Assembly: GCA_963921795.1 (NCBI GenBank)
Contig: OY997640.1
Location: 56,572,671-56,636,670, forward strand
Source: Nannobrachium achirus
Taxonomy: Eukaryota > Chordata > Actinopteri > Myctophiformes > Myctophidae
Direction: 5' to 3'
DNA: 64,000 bases
Below, one piece after another: positions 12,076-23,313 of the stretch. The notes below the pieces were generated by a model. The model did no database searches. It saw nothing but the letters and a program-made list of their open reading frames with translations, and was not told the origin of the DNA. The position numbers and the translations under genes are program-made. Within the stretch, counting starts at the first letter, position 1. Each line of letters opens with the position of its first letter.

Positions 12076-12886
12076 CCAGCTGGTGTACCTGTGGGAACTG
12101 TCAGGAAATGCCAACCCACCTGGAGAGGGAATGCTGCTAGAAAAGCACTGAAAAATGTGTCAGCAGGATGGCATACATGAATATTCTGCGCTTTGAGCAA
12201 GGCATACTACACATCTACTGCACATACTACAAAAGTTCTCCCGAACATCTCTTCCACAATCGCCAAATGCTAGATAGACAATCAATAACCTATCAAGACA
12301 CAGAGTTCATGAACATTTATTTTTAACTCTTATTATAAGATATTTTGGAATGTCTTTTTGAATTTTCATTTATGTTACTGTAAGCAGCTACTGTAGCTAG
12401 GTAAGGCTTCAGCTCATTTTGTTTCCAGAAGGAGTTATCAGTTATGTATGTGGCATGTCAAACTGGAAGTGGGAAATTACCTAATATCCACTTTACTTTC
12501 TACACATTTGCAGTGTGCAGCCTACAGATGGGTAGGTTCAAATTACTTGAGAGACTACATCATACATAACATGACACATATCCTTCTGGCACTTGAAGAG
12601 AACTCCCTGGCAATAAGAATATGCATGCTGTCTACCGGCAACGTTTAGATCCATTGCTGGTGGTGGTATTTTCCGTCATCGGGTCCTTTGCACTTGCAGC
12701 ACTTCCCATGACAATTGCTCTTTGAAGGTCTAGGACGTATCCACAGTCCTTGTTGGCCATCACCATGCACAAGCTATACTTTCCAGGTTTTGTATTGTCT
12801 CTGAGGAGCAGAAGGAACATAGCAAACTACAATTTCCATAATGGGTGCCATGATTACTACTGTATCTATGTGGCCACATCAATTGT
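12076..12886. other. Single-copy DNA with a possible terminal exon on the minus strand
   Basis: Between 12632 and 12800 the minus strand has a pyrimidine-rich acceptor (CTTCTGCTCCTCAG) and then an open frame of about 55 codons ending in a stop near 12645. Its peptide contains KPGKYSLCMVMANK and GYVLDLQR. I do not recognise the protein and see no donor-linked upstream exon, so this is only a candidate. Confidence 0.2.
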
Positions 12887-13030
12887 GTCCAGTTAGCTCA
12901 GCTGGTAGAGCGGATCACAAGGTCATGGGTTTGATTCTTAGCACTGCCAACTCAACGTATGAGGAGCAAGGCTTGGGTGTGGCAAGTACTAGGAGCGTGT
13001 TGGGCTCCGCGTGTTACCAGCTGATACCGA
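12887..13030 (+). mobile_element. tRNA-like SINE or tRNA pseudogene
   Basis: GTTAGCTCAGCTGGTAGAGC is a good A box and GGGTTTGATTCTTAGC a good B box, spaced as in tRNA. The putative acceptor stem does not pair convincingly and non-tRNA sequence follows. I favour a tRNA-derived SINE head over a functional tRNA. Confidence 0.6.
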
Positions 13031-13305
13031 CAATAAGCCACTCCTGACCTGCTTGCTTAACATCAATAACATTAGATTGTTAATTAAATACTAAATATCA
13101 CATCCTAATAGAATGTATAAAAATGTATAAAAATACATTTTCAGGTGGACACCAATTTCACCAAATCAGGAGAGACATCCCATTATCAGCTTCAATTTGA
13201 TATAGTTCCAGTTCAATTTTGTCTGACCATTTCACTTTTCGTTTCATCACTTCGCTGTATGAGTTATCTCTCCTGATTCAATGACATTGGTATCCTGACC
13301 TGAAA

Positions 13306-13698
13306 TAACCTGACTGCGCCAGATGGTGGCAGTAGTGCATACCGCCCTACTTTGCCATCTGAGATCTCTCGGGGAGAGTTGATAACACTCGTAAAGTCCC
13401 GGGCCGGACGAATCAGCGGCAGCTACGGGCGGGCTCTGAGCGGCTCTGAGCCAATAGAGTCTGATTGCAGACCACGTGGAAACCCAGGAGGCGGATTCTG
13501 GGTGTAACGTCATGCAGACAGGCCAATATGAGTGGTTGGAGTTGGCACTCCCAGACTGTGATAGAGAGACGGCCCCATCCAATCACCTGCAAAAGAATTT
13601 GAAAAAATGGTCTGCCCGAGCGATCCCAGATGATGGTAAGCAGAGCGGTATGCAGCCAGGCATACGCACTGCTGCCACCATCTGGCGCAGTCAGGTTA
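13306..13698. mobile_element. Foldback element with TAACCTGACTGCGCCAGAT arms
   Basis: The left end TAACCTGACTGCGCCAGAT followed by GGTGGCAGTAGTGC is mirrored at the right by GCACTGCTGCCACC and ATCTGGCGCAGTCAGGTTA. Similarity continues inwards through ATACCGC and the CATCTG/GATC/CTCGG stretch, giving arms of roughly 80-90 bp with an extra block in the right arm. It is about 393 bp. No transposase frame is present and the superfamily is not assigned. Confidence 0.75.
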
Positions 13699-13737
13699 GA
13701 CCTGAAAGTGTGTTTTCCGTTTATTAAAGGGATTATT

Positions 13738-13811
13738 AATATCCATGAATTCAAGTCTCCATGGGGTGAGTAATCGATGGAAAAAAGTAATTTTGGGGGT
13801 GAGCAATCCTT
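13738..13811. mobile_element. Internally deleted Kolobok-like TTAA element
   Basis: Flanked by TTAA at 13734-13737 and 13812-13815. The right part AAGTCTCCATGG, GAGTAATCGATGG and TTTTGGGGGTGAGCAATCC matches the right arm of the larger copy at 51278-51551. The left arm is cut to a few bases. Confidence 0.65.
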
Positions 13812-13819
13812 TTAAGTGC

Positions 13820-14704
13820 TGGAGAGACAAGGAGACATACCATACCAGACCGTATATTAACAAAGCAATGTCACTTTCACCACCATTATGTGATCTTGCC
13901 AACACACAAATAAGCACACACAAATAACCAGACAACTACAAAAGGCTACACCTGCAGGCAGGGTAAAGGAAGAGAGAGAGATGCTCCCAGCATCTCATGT
14001 TTGGGATCAGAGAGAGAGTCAGTGAAGTACTAAGGTCGCTCTCAGCCTATTCTCAAGGCCCTCATCTGCACACCTCTCTGTTTCCTGCAGATTTGTTGAT
14101 CTGGGGAGACTAAATGAATCCACACTCGTGCCACAGTCCTAATCTCCTCCACCGCAGGGAGGGAGCCGAGCACTCTAGTAGGAACATGCTCTGGCCACGG
14201 TTTGGGTTCACAGACTATTTCCTCATAGATTGGTCCCACCCTTCTTTGCCTACAATTTCTTTAATCTTTGTTGCTGTGAATGATAGATTGCCAGAATATT
14301 TTTTGGTGATCCTGTTTATCTTTATCATGCATGGGTCCATCCATGCTGTATTCCTTCCGCATTTCATTTTGAACCAGTGTTAAACACCATGCAGTATGTT
14401 CTATTGCCTGCAACACCATCTTACACTCCATACTTTCTATTTCCCTCCCTCCCCCCACCGTTTACTGGGATATTCTATTCCTTTTATTTTTTTCCCCCTA
14501 CATTTCAATAATGTTACCGGACCATGAAATGTGACATACTCTCCGACTTGTGATTTAACCGACCTCTGTCCGCTCCACGGGGGAGGTAGTGCAGTGGGTG
14601 GTCAGCATTCTACTTCCAACCATTTACTGTATATATCTCCATGAATGTCGGGAAAGGGTACATCTGCAGAAATACAAGTAGGCTTTTTACCTTACCATTT
14701 AAAT
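13820..14704. other. Single-copy DNA
   Basis: No coding or repeat structure recognised. Confidence 0.4.
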
Positions 14705-15088
14705 CAGGACCCCTTAGTTGAGAAATAGATGAAACAGGGACCCCCACAACCCTTTTCATAGATTCCATATCATTTCATTGTTTGACAACACAATTATCAG
14801 TGTGTGTTGGATTCATGTCAAGTTTGTGTTTCACCGTCAATACTTAATAAACTTGACCTTTCACTCTGTACTTAGTCTGCTCTTTTTCCCCTCTACACTA
14901 AAGCGCTTTGCCAAAAATAGCCGATCTACATGCTCACTTGTAGATCTGCTATTTTTGGCTAAAGTTTTCAGAATAAGTGGTTAATATAAAGAAGAAAAAA
15001 AGTTTCTATCACACAAAGATTTGGAGGACCCCCTGTAGTAACTCTGAGGACCCCCTAGTGGTCCCGGACCCCCTGTTGAAGACCACTG
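14705..15088 (-). mobile_element. Non-autonomous hAT element, family C (reverse), left end shortened
   Basis: It matches the complete family C copy at 49020-49489 in reverse orientation. The right end reads CCCTGTTGAAGACCACTG, the left begins inside the element at AGGACCCCTTAG, and GGGACCCCCACAACCC and CAATACTTAATAAACTTGAC are shared. The core hairpin at 14911-14958 is shortened. A 15-bp direct repeat CCTTACCATTTAAAT lies at 14690-14704 and 15110-15124, longer than a hAT duplication. Confidence 0.8.
14911..14958. repeat. Hairpin module copy 7 (short stem)
   Basis: CCAAAAATAGCCGATCTACA, a 5-6 base middle, then TGTAGATCTGCTATTTTTGG-like right arm. The GC-rich upper stem is deleted. It lies in the middle of the family C hAT. 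Confidence 0.85.
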
Positions 15089-15640
15089 CTCTATTATGTT
15101 AAGATTTGTCCTTACCATTTAAATAAATACAACATAACAATGGATTAAACATAGATACACAGTACAGTATGCTCAGAAAGGAAGACTCTCAAATATACTA
15201 GCCAATATGTCTGAACCCTATACTTTTCATTGAGAAGCTCAGCATTCAGTAGCTGACATCATCAAACAGTTGCATAGCTGCACATACTCTACATTTCTTT
15301 TAGCATATGCCAAAGGTTGCAAGGAATTCCTGGAGTGATATCACATCAGAGATATTGTTTTTTAAAGCAACCACCAACTATTGCAACACAGCTACTTCAC
15401 CCCTGCTACAGCAATCTGCAAAAATGCCTCCCAATCAGGCCCCACAAGTGGCCCCTAGAGGGAGAGCTGCTCCTTACACCTAACTGGAACAAAGTGGTTT
15501 GAACCTTTTCTTTTGTGCCAAAAATACTATTTTAGATTAGTAATAGAGTCAAGGAAAGGCCACACAGTCACAGAAGTCAGTAAGATTCTTCCAGAAATCT
15601 GCCTAATATTAAATTGTATGTTGCATGCAAAATTAGCAAT
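15089..15640. other. Single-copy DNA
   Basis: No supported features apart from the 15-bp direct repeat noted for the neighbouring element. Confidence 0.4.
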
Positions 15641-15646
15641 TTTTGC

Positions 15647-16080
15647 CTGAAGTCTGCACCAGAGGAAATCATGGGGTCGCTAAAATCAGGAGGGGTCTTC
15701 CTTTCATGTGCGCAGTTTCAAATTTGGCCTAAGGGTGGTGCCAGTTAAAGGCCACTGGATCCTGCAAATCACAGGGGGCCATCCTCTGGGGATCATGTAC
15801 GGTATGCACTCAGTTTCATGCCAATCTGCAGTCCATGTGATGTGATGTTTGAGATATCTTGTGCCCAATTGGACATTTGGCTTAACATAAAGGTGGTGCT
15901 AGAGGAAAGGTCATTGAATCACCAAAGTCTGTAAGTATGGGGAGCATGGAAATGCACAAACAAGGCATGTTAAAACTACTTAATGGATTGCCATGGAATT
16001 TTCAGTGTAAAATGTGTGCAAGTGGAAATTCTGGACTATATGGTACTAGACTAGAGAAAAGTCCATGGGGTCAGGGATCA
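15647..16080. repeat. Diverged tandem-like repeat
   Basis: Segments of the type GGTGGTGCTAGAGGAAAGG-TCATTGAATCACC recur near 15655, 15731, 15891 and 16045 with heavy divergence. Units are roughly 80-160 bp apart. The origin is unknown. Confidence 0.4.
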
Positions 16081-17100
16081 GGGGACATGGTACTGGGACC
16101 ACCAATTCAAACACTATTTGAGTCCTGCTTCCATGTTCACCGCCATCTACTTTCCTGGGAGATCCAACACTTTTTTGCTATGCATACCATAACCAACGCA
16201 TGTTCATATCGTACAAACACACCACATAGGTCCCCAGGCATTGACTACAACCTCTTGTGTTTGACACAGAAGCCCCATATAGCTAATGTCCATTCTGTAT
16301 TTATTCTGATGCTCCCAACAGGCCTTCTTAACCTCTCATGCCCAACAGAGCAAGCAGAGCGTGACCCAAGGTGATGGCACTCAATACTTGGCCTCCAGGA
16401 AATGTCAATCAAAGGAAGCCAGCCCAGGAATATGACAGGAAACAGTCCTGCCAGAGATTATATTTTTGCACGCCAGTGGAGTCTGACAGGTCATGAGAAA
16501 GATGACCTCCATGTCTGCTATGATTGATTAGCCTGAAGCTTACTGATGGGGAACGGTGTCTTGTCTTGCAGGTTGGGGTTACCAGAGTTAAACTGTGTTA
16601 TGCGGCCACCATGGGAGGGTTCTGTCACTCATGTTAACCTGCACTGAATTCTTGTGGTGGAACTCTGGCCTCCGTGCTAGTTGTGAATGATCAGTCTGGA
16701 CAGGTAAGTTTGTTGAAGGGCCAGCTGATACCAGAGTTATATTGTGTGGCACACACTATTAGAGTATATATGATACCTCTCTTATTTTGAATTGAACTTA
16801 ATCTTTGGGCTACGAATATGAGCTGTTTATGATGGATCAGACTGTGGAGGAGAGGGAGCTTGTGTTTTCGGTGTTGAGTGTTACCTGACACTCTGTATTA
16901 TGCTACAGTATCCGGCTCATTGGCTGTGAATATGAACTCCATGTTAGTGAAGCTTGTTTGGCCTGAAGCTAACTAGGGACAGGTGTCTTGTCCTTACAGA
17001 GTTACATTCACCATCATTGCTCCAGTCTTAATATCATCTTTTTCCACACACTATTACCAGTGAGACATTTACTCAGACACAGACGCACATACATACTCAC
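16081..17100. other. Single-copy DNA
   Basis: Open frames here have no recognisable domains. Related TGGCCTGAAGCT-type phrases occur near 16530 and 16960, suggesting an old local duplication. Confidence 0.35.
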
Positions 17101-17166
17101 ACAGACACACAGGCATACGCACGCACGCACGCACGCACGCACGCAGGCACGCACGCACGCAGGCAG

Positions 17167-17217
<51 letters not shown>

Positions 17218-17230
17218 CCCACCCACCCAC
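17101..17230. repeat. (GCAC)n microsatellite
   Basis: About 24 GCAC-type units with GCAG interruptions, ending in CCCA repeats. Confidence 0.95.
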
Positions 17231-17529
17231 AAAGATGCTCACTCAGTCATATGCTATTTTCACACATGCACAGAAAAACTCACTCTCTCTCCCACTATAA
17301 CTACACACAGATGCCCTCACACTCTCTCTGTCTCAGACACACAGTGGCTACAGCCCGGGTCTCCGTTTGCTAAGATCACAGACGTTTTAGGGTCTTTTTG
17401 CTTTGAGACAGCCTCACTGGTGTCCATATAAGCCAATCCTTGACCTGCACTTGAGCTCCTGACCTGAAGGGGGTGAGCTGGAGGTCTGGGCAGAGGTGAC
17501 ACCCTTCAAACTGGCATGTTTGTCATTTG

Positions 17530-18000
17530 CATTTTCCATGCCTGAGTTGGTATTGTGCCATGCTTACACAGCATCATGTAGAGGACTGCTTTGGGCAGCC
17601 TGGTGTCCTCCATGTGTGAGGCAGCTGACAAAGCAGCAGGGTTCATTTGATTTGATGCTGCTTAGTCTGCTTCACGATCCAGTTTTCTGAGCCATAGAGT
17701 AGGTAAATACACCTGTTCTGTAGATCAGGCTTCTGGATGTAATAATTAATTATGCAGTAGGTGGTTTGTCACACACTTGTTCATTGCACTGGACAAATGG
17801 ACTGTTTGCTTTGGCAAGTCTGTTGTCAATGTCATTGGTGATGGAAACATAAAGGAATGTTGAGCTGGTTCACTGCATTGAGACAGGTGTTTTCAATGAT
17901 GATGGATGGTGAGTTGTCACCGTGAATCCACTGGATGCTGTCTACCGCTCATTGTCGAGATTTGTCACCGGTGACAGTGATAACACAAACAGTTGTCTCC
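17530..18000 (-). mobile_element. LINE remnant with degenerate reverse-transcriptase C-terminal region
   Basis: On the minus strand, frames give ITNDIDNRLAKANSPF and then LLYGSENWIVKQTKQHQI. The ordered pair 'I...D...R..KA' and 'LLYGSE-W' is characteristic of the region after the catalytic RT core in fish LINEs often annotated as craniofacial development protein 2-like. Several frameshifts and stops separate the pieces, so it is inactive. Confidence 0.6.
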
Positions 18001-20200
18001 AGCATGTAAAGGAAAGGTTTGATCATCTTTATTTTGAACAAACAAGGTTGGTTAGACGTCTCATTAAGATTTGACCATATTTGTAAAACTTCTACAGAAG
18101 AAATGCTCTATATCTCACGCTTTTTCCCCCCCAAAACACTCCCAACAGTCTCCAACAGTATGGAACAGTCGTGCTTCCTCTGTGCCTTCCTTAGCTGTGG
18201 GTGCTCAGCAAAACGCAAAACGTGTAAGTTATTTTTTCTTTTTTAAATTATTGTGGATTCTTTTTTAGTCTTGGCACAGTATACTCACTTGGATACTTGG
18301 AACAAACTACACAGCACATTAAACTTAAACTCTCAGCCACAGCAGCAGTTCAAAAGCCTGATGTCAGAGCACGGACAGAACTTTACTGAAACTGTTTTTA
18401 ACATTTGACTGGAGTGGTTACAAAATGTTCTATATTTTATAACATTGTCAATGAGAAAGAATAAACTCAATTGATTATGACCTTGACCTTTGCCCTTTTC
18501 ACGCCAAACTGCTCTTCAGGGCAGCCTGCTGACCACCATTCCCACAGAGTTCTAAAGCTATTACTATACAGTATGATGAAAGACAGACAGGGGTGATGAC
18601 CCTCCATTGGCGGAGGCTCATTCCTAAATGGTTTCTCAAGGTGAAATCACGGCCGTTGATGATGGTGATGACGAGAAGGTGGCTGGTAGAGTACTTGGTT
18701 AAATCATGAGCAGTTCTGTGATGTGTCTGTTGGTGGTCTTTCAAAGAAGACAGCGTGATGGGTTGAAAATACTGTATCACTGTCAATGACATGCTGTGAA
18801 CAAGTCAGTAAGCTGGTCGAGAAGTGAATCACCCCACTGCTTGCATAATGCACCTCAGCTAGAATCCAATCTATTCCATTTGATTTGTGTGATACTGTAT
18901 TAATTTGCTCATAGTGGATGCAAATGTATTTTTATCCAGGCTTATATCCTGTTCTGATCTTGTTTCATGCTGTGCACAGATGTTTGGTAGGGCAGGTGCT
19001 CATTCTAGAAACTGGCAGTCAGAGGAACACATTTTTAAATGTTATATCTGTTATATGTTATAACAGATTGATAACTCAACATCATAAGCAAAGCAACATC
19101 ACACATACTGCACTGCTTCCATGATTTTTCACGCAATTAAATGGTTGAATTTACTTATAGCATAAGCGATCGAGATCACGTGAAGATATGTTAGATACAC
19201 ATCAGCAGCAAAAAACATTGTTTTCCTATATGGTACGTGCACACCTGGTGTGCGCTCCTCTTTTGTGCTCGTGTTTGCGTTTTTCTTGTCACATTGCTTT
19301 GCAACCAAGAGCACGAAGTAGCACTGGCTGCTCAAGAAAAAAATGCATCCAAGATGTTTCTGAAGCACTTGCACCTGTCTCGGTGTGTTCACCCCTACCA
19401 CTGTTCATGTTTTGTAGTGAGCATATGGCGTACACCTGGCAGAGACCAACTGCAGTTCAGTTCAGCGAGAAATACATTAAATAATTATAGGCAAAAGAAA
19501 TGCACACTTTCCCATGAAGGCTCTTCAAAGGGTGCACCCTGGTTGGCTTCTCTGCCTTCACGTGCCAGGGGGTTCTGTGGATGCTAGTTGCTAGTTGGAC
19601 ATTCCTACTGTCATCAAAAGAGACTGCAGTTGCGATGAGGTCCTCTATTGTCAGCAGGGACAGGGTAGAGCCTTCTGATGATCGTAGAGGTGATTGTGTT
19701 TGGACAATAATGTTCTTTTATGAAGAAATGTCATTAACACATTATGCGAATCACAATGCTTCATATATATCCACATCTGCATACAGATGTGTCCTCTTTC
19801 CAAAGAACAGTCCAGCTATTTTTGATGACACACAGCTTGCCTTGCAGGGGTTTGCATGCTGTTCTGTATGTTGATTTTGCAACCAGGTTGGTAGGACAGA
19901 TAATCATTTTAGCAGGGTAGATTCATTTTGCGTGGAGAAGGGTTTGGTTAACATGGTTGTTTTTCATCAAAACAATCTTTGATTCTTCTTGGACAGCCCA
20001 GCTAGCTACATTTGTTTCCTGAAGAGGGTTTTCAGCTCTTTCATCTTTCATCATGAGCTTGGAGTTTTTTGGGATGGGTGCCTTTATTCTTCAGTTGATT
20101 AAGAATTGTGCATCCTGCTCCATATTCACTCGTTCTCTGTTCTGCATACATGGTCCTTCCAATGTCAGAAGAAAATGACGCTTTGGGCAGCTATCCAAAA
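18001..20200. other. Mostly single-copy DNA
   Basis: No convincing genes. A minus-strand open frame at 18499-18792 has no recognisable domain. Confidence 0.35.
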
Positions 20201-20207
20201 TGCTTGG

Positions 20208-20412
20208 TCACTCAGGCGACATTCACACAGGCACGTTTTATGACGATTAAAATGAATCCTATAACGTATTGTTGGAAAATACACAACGTTTGGGCATGTG
20301 TGAAGACGCATCCGTATTCTTTTTCGAATAAAAGAAACGAATGCAAATCCACAAAAAAACGGTGGTTTCGATGCGCTACCACAAACGCTTCCCTGTTGGT
20401 GTGAATCCATCC
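20208..20412. mobile_element. Possible small inverted-repeat element (ATTCACAC ends)
   Basis: GGCGACATTCACACAGGCACG at the left faces GGTGTGAATCC at the right, about 200 bp apart. The arms are short, so the call is weak. Confidence 0.35.
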
Positions 20413-20639
20413 GTCTCAAATACAGGCAATGAAACATTGTGGTAGGCTATAGAGCTATGTGCGGGTTAAATCCATAGTTATTTATAAAAGGTTAAATCCC
20501 CCCGTCTGTTCTCATTAGATTTCTGACGATTCTGGCCGCCTCCTCCCCTCATTGATTTCTGATCACCGCTCCCTCGATCGCACATGGTGTATTATTTGTG
20601 AGGAGTTGTTGCTCACAGTTAGATAAAAGGAAAGTGCCA

Positions 20640-20822
20640 CAGGAGTCACTTGTATAGCTGTATATCATATATAGGCTATTAGCCTAATATAATATAGGCC
20701 GATGTGTGGGTCTGTCTCGCCCTTGCTCGCGCGCGCGGATCTCTGTGCCAAATCGTGTCCAAATGGAGACGCTTCATGCGCGGAGCGCACAGAGGGAGCC
20801 AGCGGAGGACAAGACGAGGGTC

Positions 20823-20858
<36 letters not shown>

Positions 20859-21040
20859 GTTGACGCTCTACTCTTCGTAGATATTCATATCTTGCTAATG
20901 TATTTGCTGTCTGGTTTATTGCTGGTAGATTTTGCGAGTCCCTCCGGCCGCCGCTGGTTTTATTTTTTGATCGCCCGTTACGACCCCTGTATGAAGCCTG
21001 TGCCTCAATTTTGCGGCGGTCCTGCAGGTACATTGTGAGT
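20640..21040. promoter_or_regulatory. CpG-rich patch, candidate promoter or first exon
   Basis: CG dinucleotides are dense from about 20715 to 21010 (GCGCGCGCG, CCTCCGGCCGCCGC) within AT-rich surroundings. A (GA)n run lies at 20826-20855. A plausible plus-strand splice donor (CCTGCAG/GTACATT) is near 21027. No TATA box or coding exon can be assigned, and the promoter role is inferred. Confidence 0.3.
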
Positions 21041-21408
21041 TGAACTTGAAGAATTAATAAACACAGGGAGATGGAGGAGGCACTATTATGCAGCTTGGAT
21101 ACATGTCCCATGGACAGACGTGGACGATTCCTTGTTTGTTTCGGATGACAAAGTGCAGTGCGAGCGCAAACGTATCAATTAAATATGCAAGAATGTAGCA
21201 ACTTCACCCCTCCCATTCGCACGACTAAACCGAATTATATTATGAGAATGTGGCCTCAGAGAGCTGCTGGATGGTGTTTTTGCCCCTGGTGGTCAACAAC
21301 CAAACAGCGCTGAACATACAGGCTGCAGCTAACTGCATTGCCATGTTGTTACCTATACCATTTTAACTTTCTCCCACTCTTCCTGTATGCACTGGGAGTT
21401 GTTAAAAG
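21041..21408. other. Single-copy DNA
   Basis: No features recognised beyond the neighbouring CpG-rich patch. Confidence 0.35.
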
Positions 21409-21814
21409 CAGAGGTTCACAAACTGGGGGTCCAAGATGATTGTGCAACTTTAATTGACTGCCAACTGAACCCGAGACTCAAGAGATATTCCCGTTGGTCC
21501 AGGCTGCCATGACTGAGATTCCAAAGATCGAGGCCTATTTGTTTAATTTCATTTAATCCAAAATGGCGATGGTGCCGAAGTTTAATGGAGTTTGGACAAT
21601 GGTTTAATTGGCCAAATTGTCAAATTGAAATATTACGTATGAAAGAGGCAAACAACACTTCGCAGAGCGACACGTTGTGAGCTTGTAGTTCAGCTATTTT
21701 CACAGTCAAAATGTAATGGCTCAACTCTTGCAAGTGCTTGTCAGGGTGGGGGGGTCCCCAGTTCAAATATGATTTTTTTGGGGGGTTACGGCCTGAAAAG
21801 TTTGGGAACCCTTG
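21409..21814 (-). mobile_element. Non-autonomous hAT element, family D, with 8-bp target duplication
   Basis: Left end CAGAGGTTCACAAACTGGG faces right end AGTTTGGGAACCCTTG. Flanks are GTTAAAAG (21401-21408) and GTTTAAAG (21815-21822), matching at 7 of 8 bases. The core has only a right hairpin arm (21655-21702). The right section (GTGCTTGTCAGGGTGG, TCCCCAGTTCAAATATGA) is shared with fragments at 42352-42475 and, inverted, with 41795-42224. Confidence 0.85.
21655..21702. repeat. Half hairpin module, copy 8
   Basis: CACGTTGTGAGCTTGTAG followed by TTCAGCTATTTTCAC. The left arm is eroded. Confidence 0.7.
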
Positions 21815-21822
21815 GTTTAAAG

Positions 21823-21900
21823 CAGTGTTTCTCAAACAGTGGGTCGGCACCCATGTTGGGGTCACAGACCACAGACGCATTTTTATAGTCCACAAGTAAA
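21823..21900. mobile_element. hAT left-end fragment
   Basis: CAGTGTTTCTCAAACAGTGG starts directly after the target duplication of the element at 21409-21814 and resembles Charlie-type hAT ends. No matching right end was found. Confidence 0.55.
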
Positions 21901-21996
21901 TTATGTATTTGTTTTATGCTTTAAGTTATTTCAAATATTTTAAATGACTATTCAACATTTTTCAAAAGAATTTCAAAACTGTTAAAAAAATTAATC

Positions 21997-22000
<4 letters not shown>

Positions 22001-22051
<51 letters not shown>

Positions 22052-22060
22052 GCGCTCGCG

Positions 22061-22151
<91 letters not shown>
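22001..22151. repeat. (CA)n microsatellite with central (CG)n
   Basis: CA units flank an alternating CG block at about 22037-22065. The whole tract is alternating purine-pyrimidine. Confidence 0.97.
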
Positions 22152-22154
<3 letters not shown>

Positions 22155-22264
22155 ACCCAAACTCATGGCACCAAACCATCTGTTCCTACACATCTGGGCT
22201 GGTCACCACCTGCCATATTGGCTGAAATGCAAACGTCCTTCCCGTAATTGAACCAGAGTCAAGC

Positions 22265-22330
22265 ACATGGATTGACTGTGCGCGTGTGTGCATGTGTGCG
22301 TGCGTGCGTGCGTGTGTGTGTGTGCATGCA
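22265..22330. repeat. Short TG/TGCG repeat
   Basis: GTGTGTGCATGTGTGCGTGC pattern, interrupted. Confidence 0.8.
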
Positions 22331-22604
22331 ACATTTATTTGTAAAGGATCCCCATTAGCAGCATGATGCCATGGCAAACAACTACTTACTGGGGTCCACA
22401 CATTAAAAACATTTATAAAACATATTACAAAACACACAAAAAACCTGCAATACATTGCATTCATTCAAATTACATTTACATCAATATAAAAAACTAATTA
22501 GATTGCATTCATTCACATTGCAGTTACATCAATATAAAACAGATTAAAACGTATAACTTATATGAATTAATTTAGCCTAGCCTTTTGTGTGTGTGTCTAT
22601 ACAC

Positions 22605-22605
22605 T

Positions 22606-22688
<83 letters not shown>

Positions 22689-22689
22689 A

Positions 22690-22783
<94 letters not shown>

Positions 22784-22820
22784 ACTCGCGTGCATGCGTC
22801 TGTGCATGCGTGCACGCGCA
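22605..22820. repeat. (GT)n microsatellite
   Basis: Two pure TG blocks separated by TACAGTA near 22686, ending in a GTGCATGCGTGC shoulder. Confidence 0.97.
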
Positions 22821-23014
22821 TGTGTCTTTGCAGAGTGCGCATGCTTTTTAGGAACACGTGTTCACCAACATATTAAATGTAAAGAATGGCAGCAAGAGCC
22901 GCTGATACAAACGACCTACGGCCTGGTCGCGACTTAGGCCACGACTTGGAGGTCGTAGGTCCCGGTTCTGGAGGTTTTGCGCGATCTCGGTCGTAATTCA
23001 GCGACCTGGGAAGT

Positions 23015-23166
23015 CCGCGATCGAAACTCTACGCTTGCTAAGGGAAGGGACGCGAGTTTAGAAACTCTACGCTTGCTAAGGGAAGGAGCGCCGCGATCGA
23101 AACTCTACGCTTGCTAAGGGAAGGGACGCGAGTTTAGAAACTCTACGCTTGCTAAGGGAAGGAGCG
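23015..23166. repeat. Two tandem 76-bp units inside the foldback element
   Basis: Both units start CCGCGATCGAAACTCTACGC and each contains CTCTACGCTTGCTAAGGG twice, so the inner motif occurs four times. Confidence 0.9.
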
Positions 23167-23209
23167 CTCGTTTTCAACAGCGTCGGCAGGTTAGCTACTC
23201 AGTGTCGGC

Positions 23210-23313
23210 AGGTTAGGGTTAGGGTTAGGGTTAGGGTTAGGGTTAGGGTTAGAGTTGGGGTTAGGGTTAAGGTTAGGGTTAGAGTTAGAGTTGGGGTTAG
23301 GGTTAAGGATAGG
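23210..23313 (+). repeat. Interstitial telomere-type (GGGTTA)n repeat
   Basis: About seven perfect GGGTTA units followed by degenerate GGGTTA/GAGTTA/GGGGTTA units. Bounded on both sides by the foldback arms, so it is not a chromosome end. Confidence 0.92.

Noticed and set aside
12632-12820. SH2-domain exon
   Set aside because: A FLLLRDN stretch hinted at SH2, but the following residues do not fit the domain and part of it lies before the acceptor.
12887-12949. Functional tRNA gene
   Set aside because: Good A and B boxes, but the acceptor stem does not pair and SINE-like sequence follows.
23210-23313. Chromosome end
   Set aside because: The TTAGGG-type array is short, degenerate at one side and enclosed by the arms of a foldback element.
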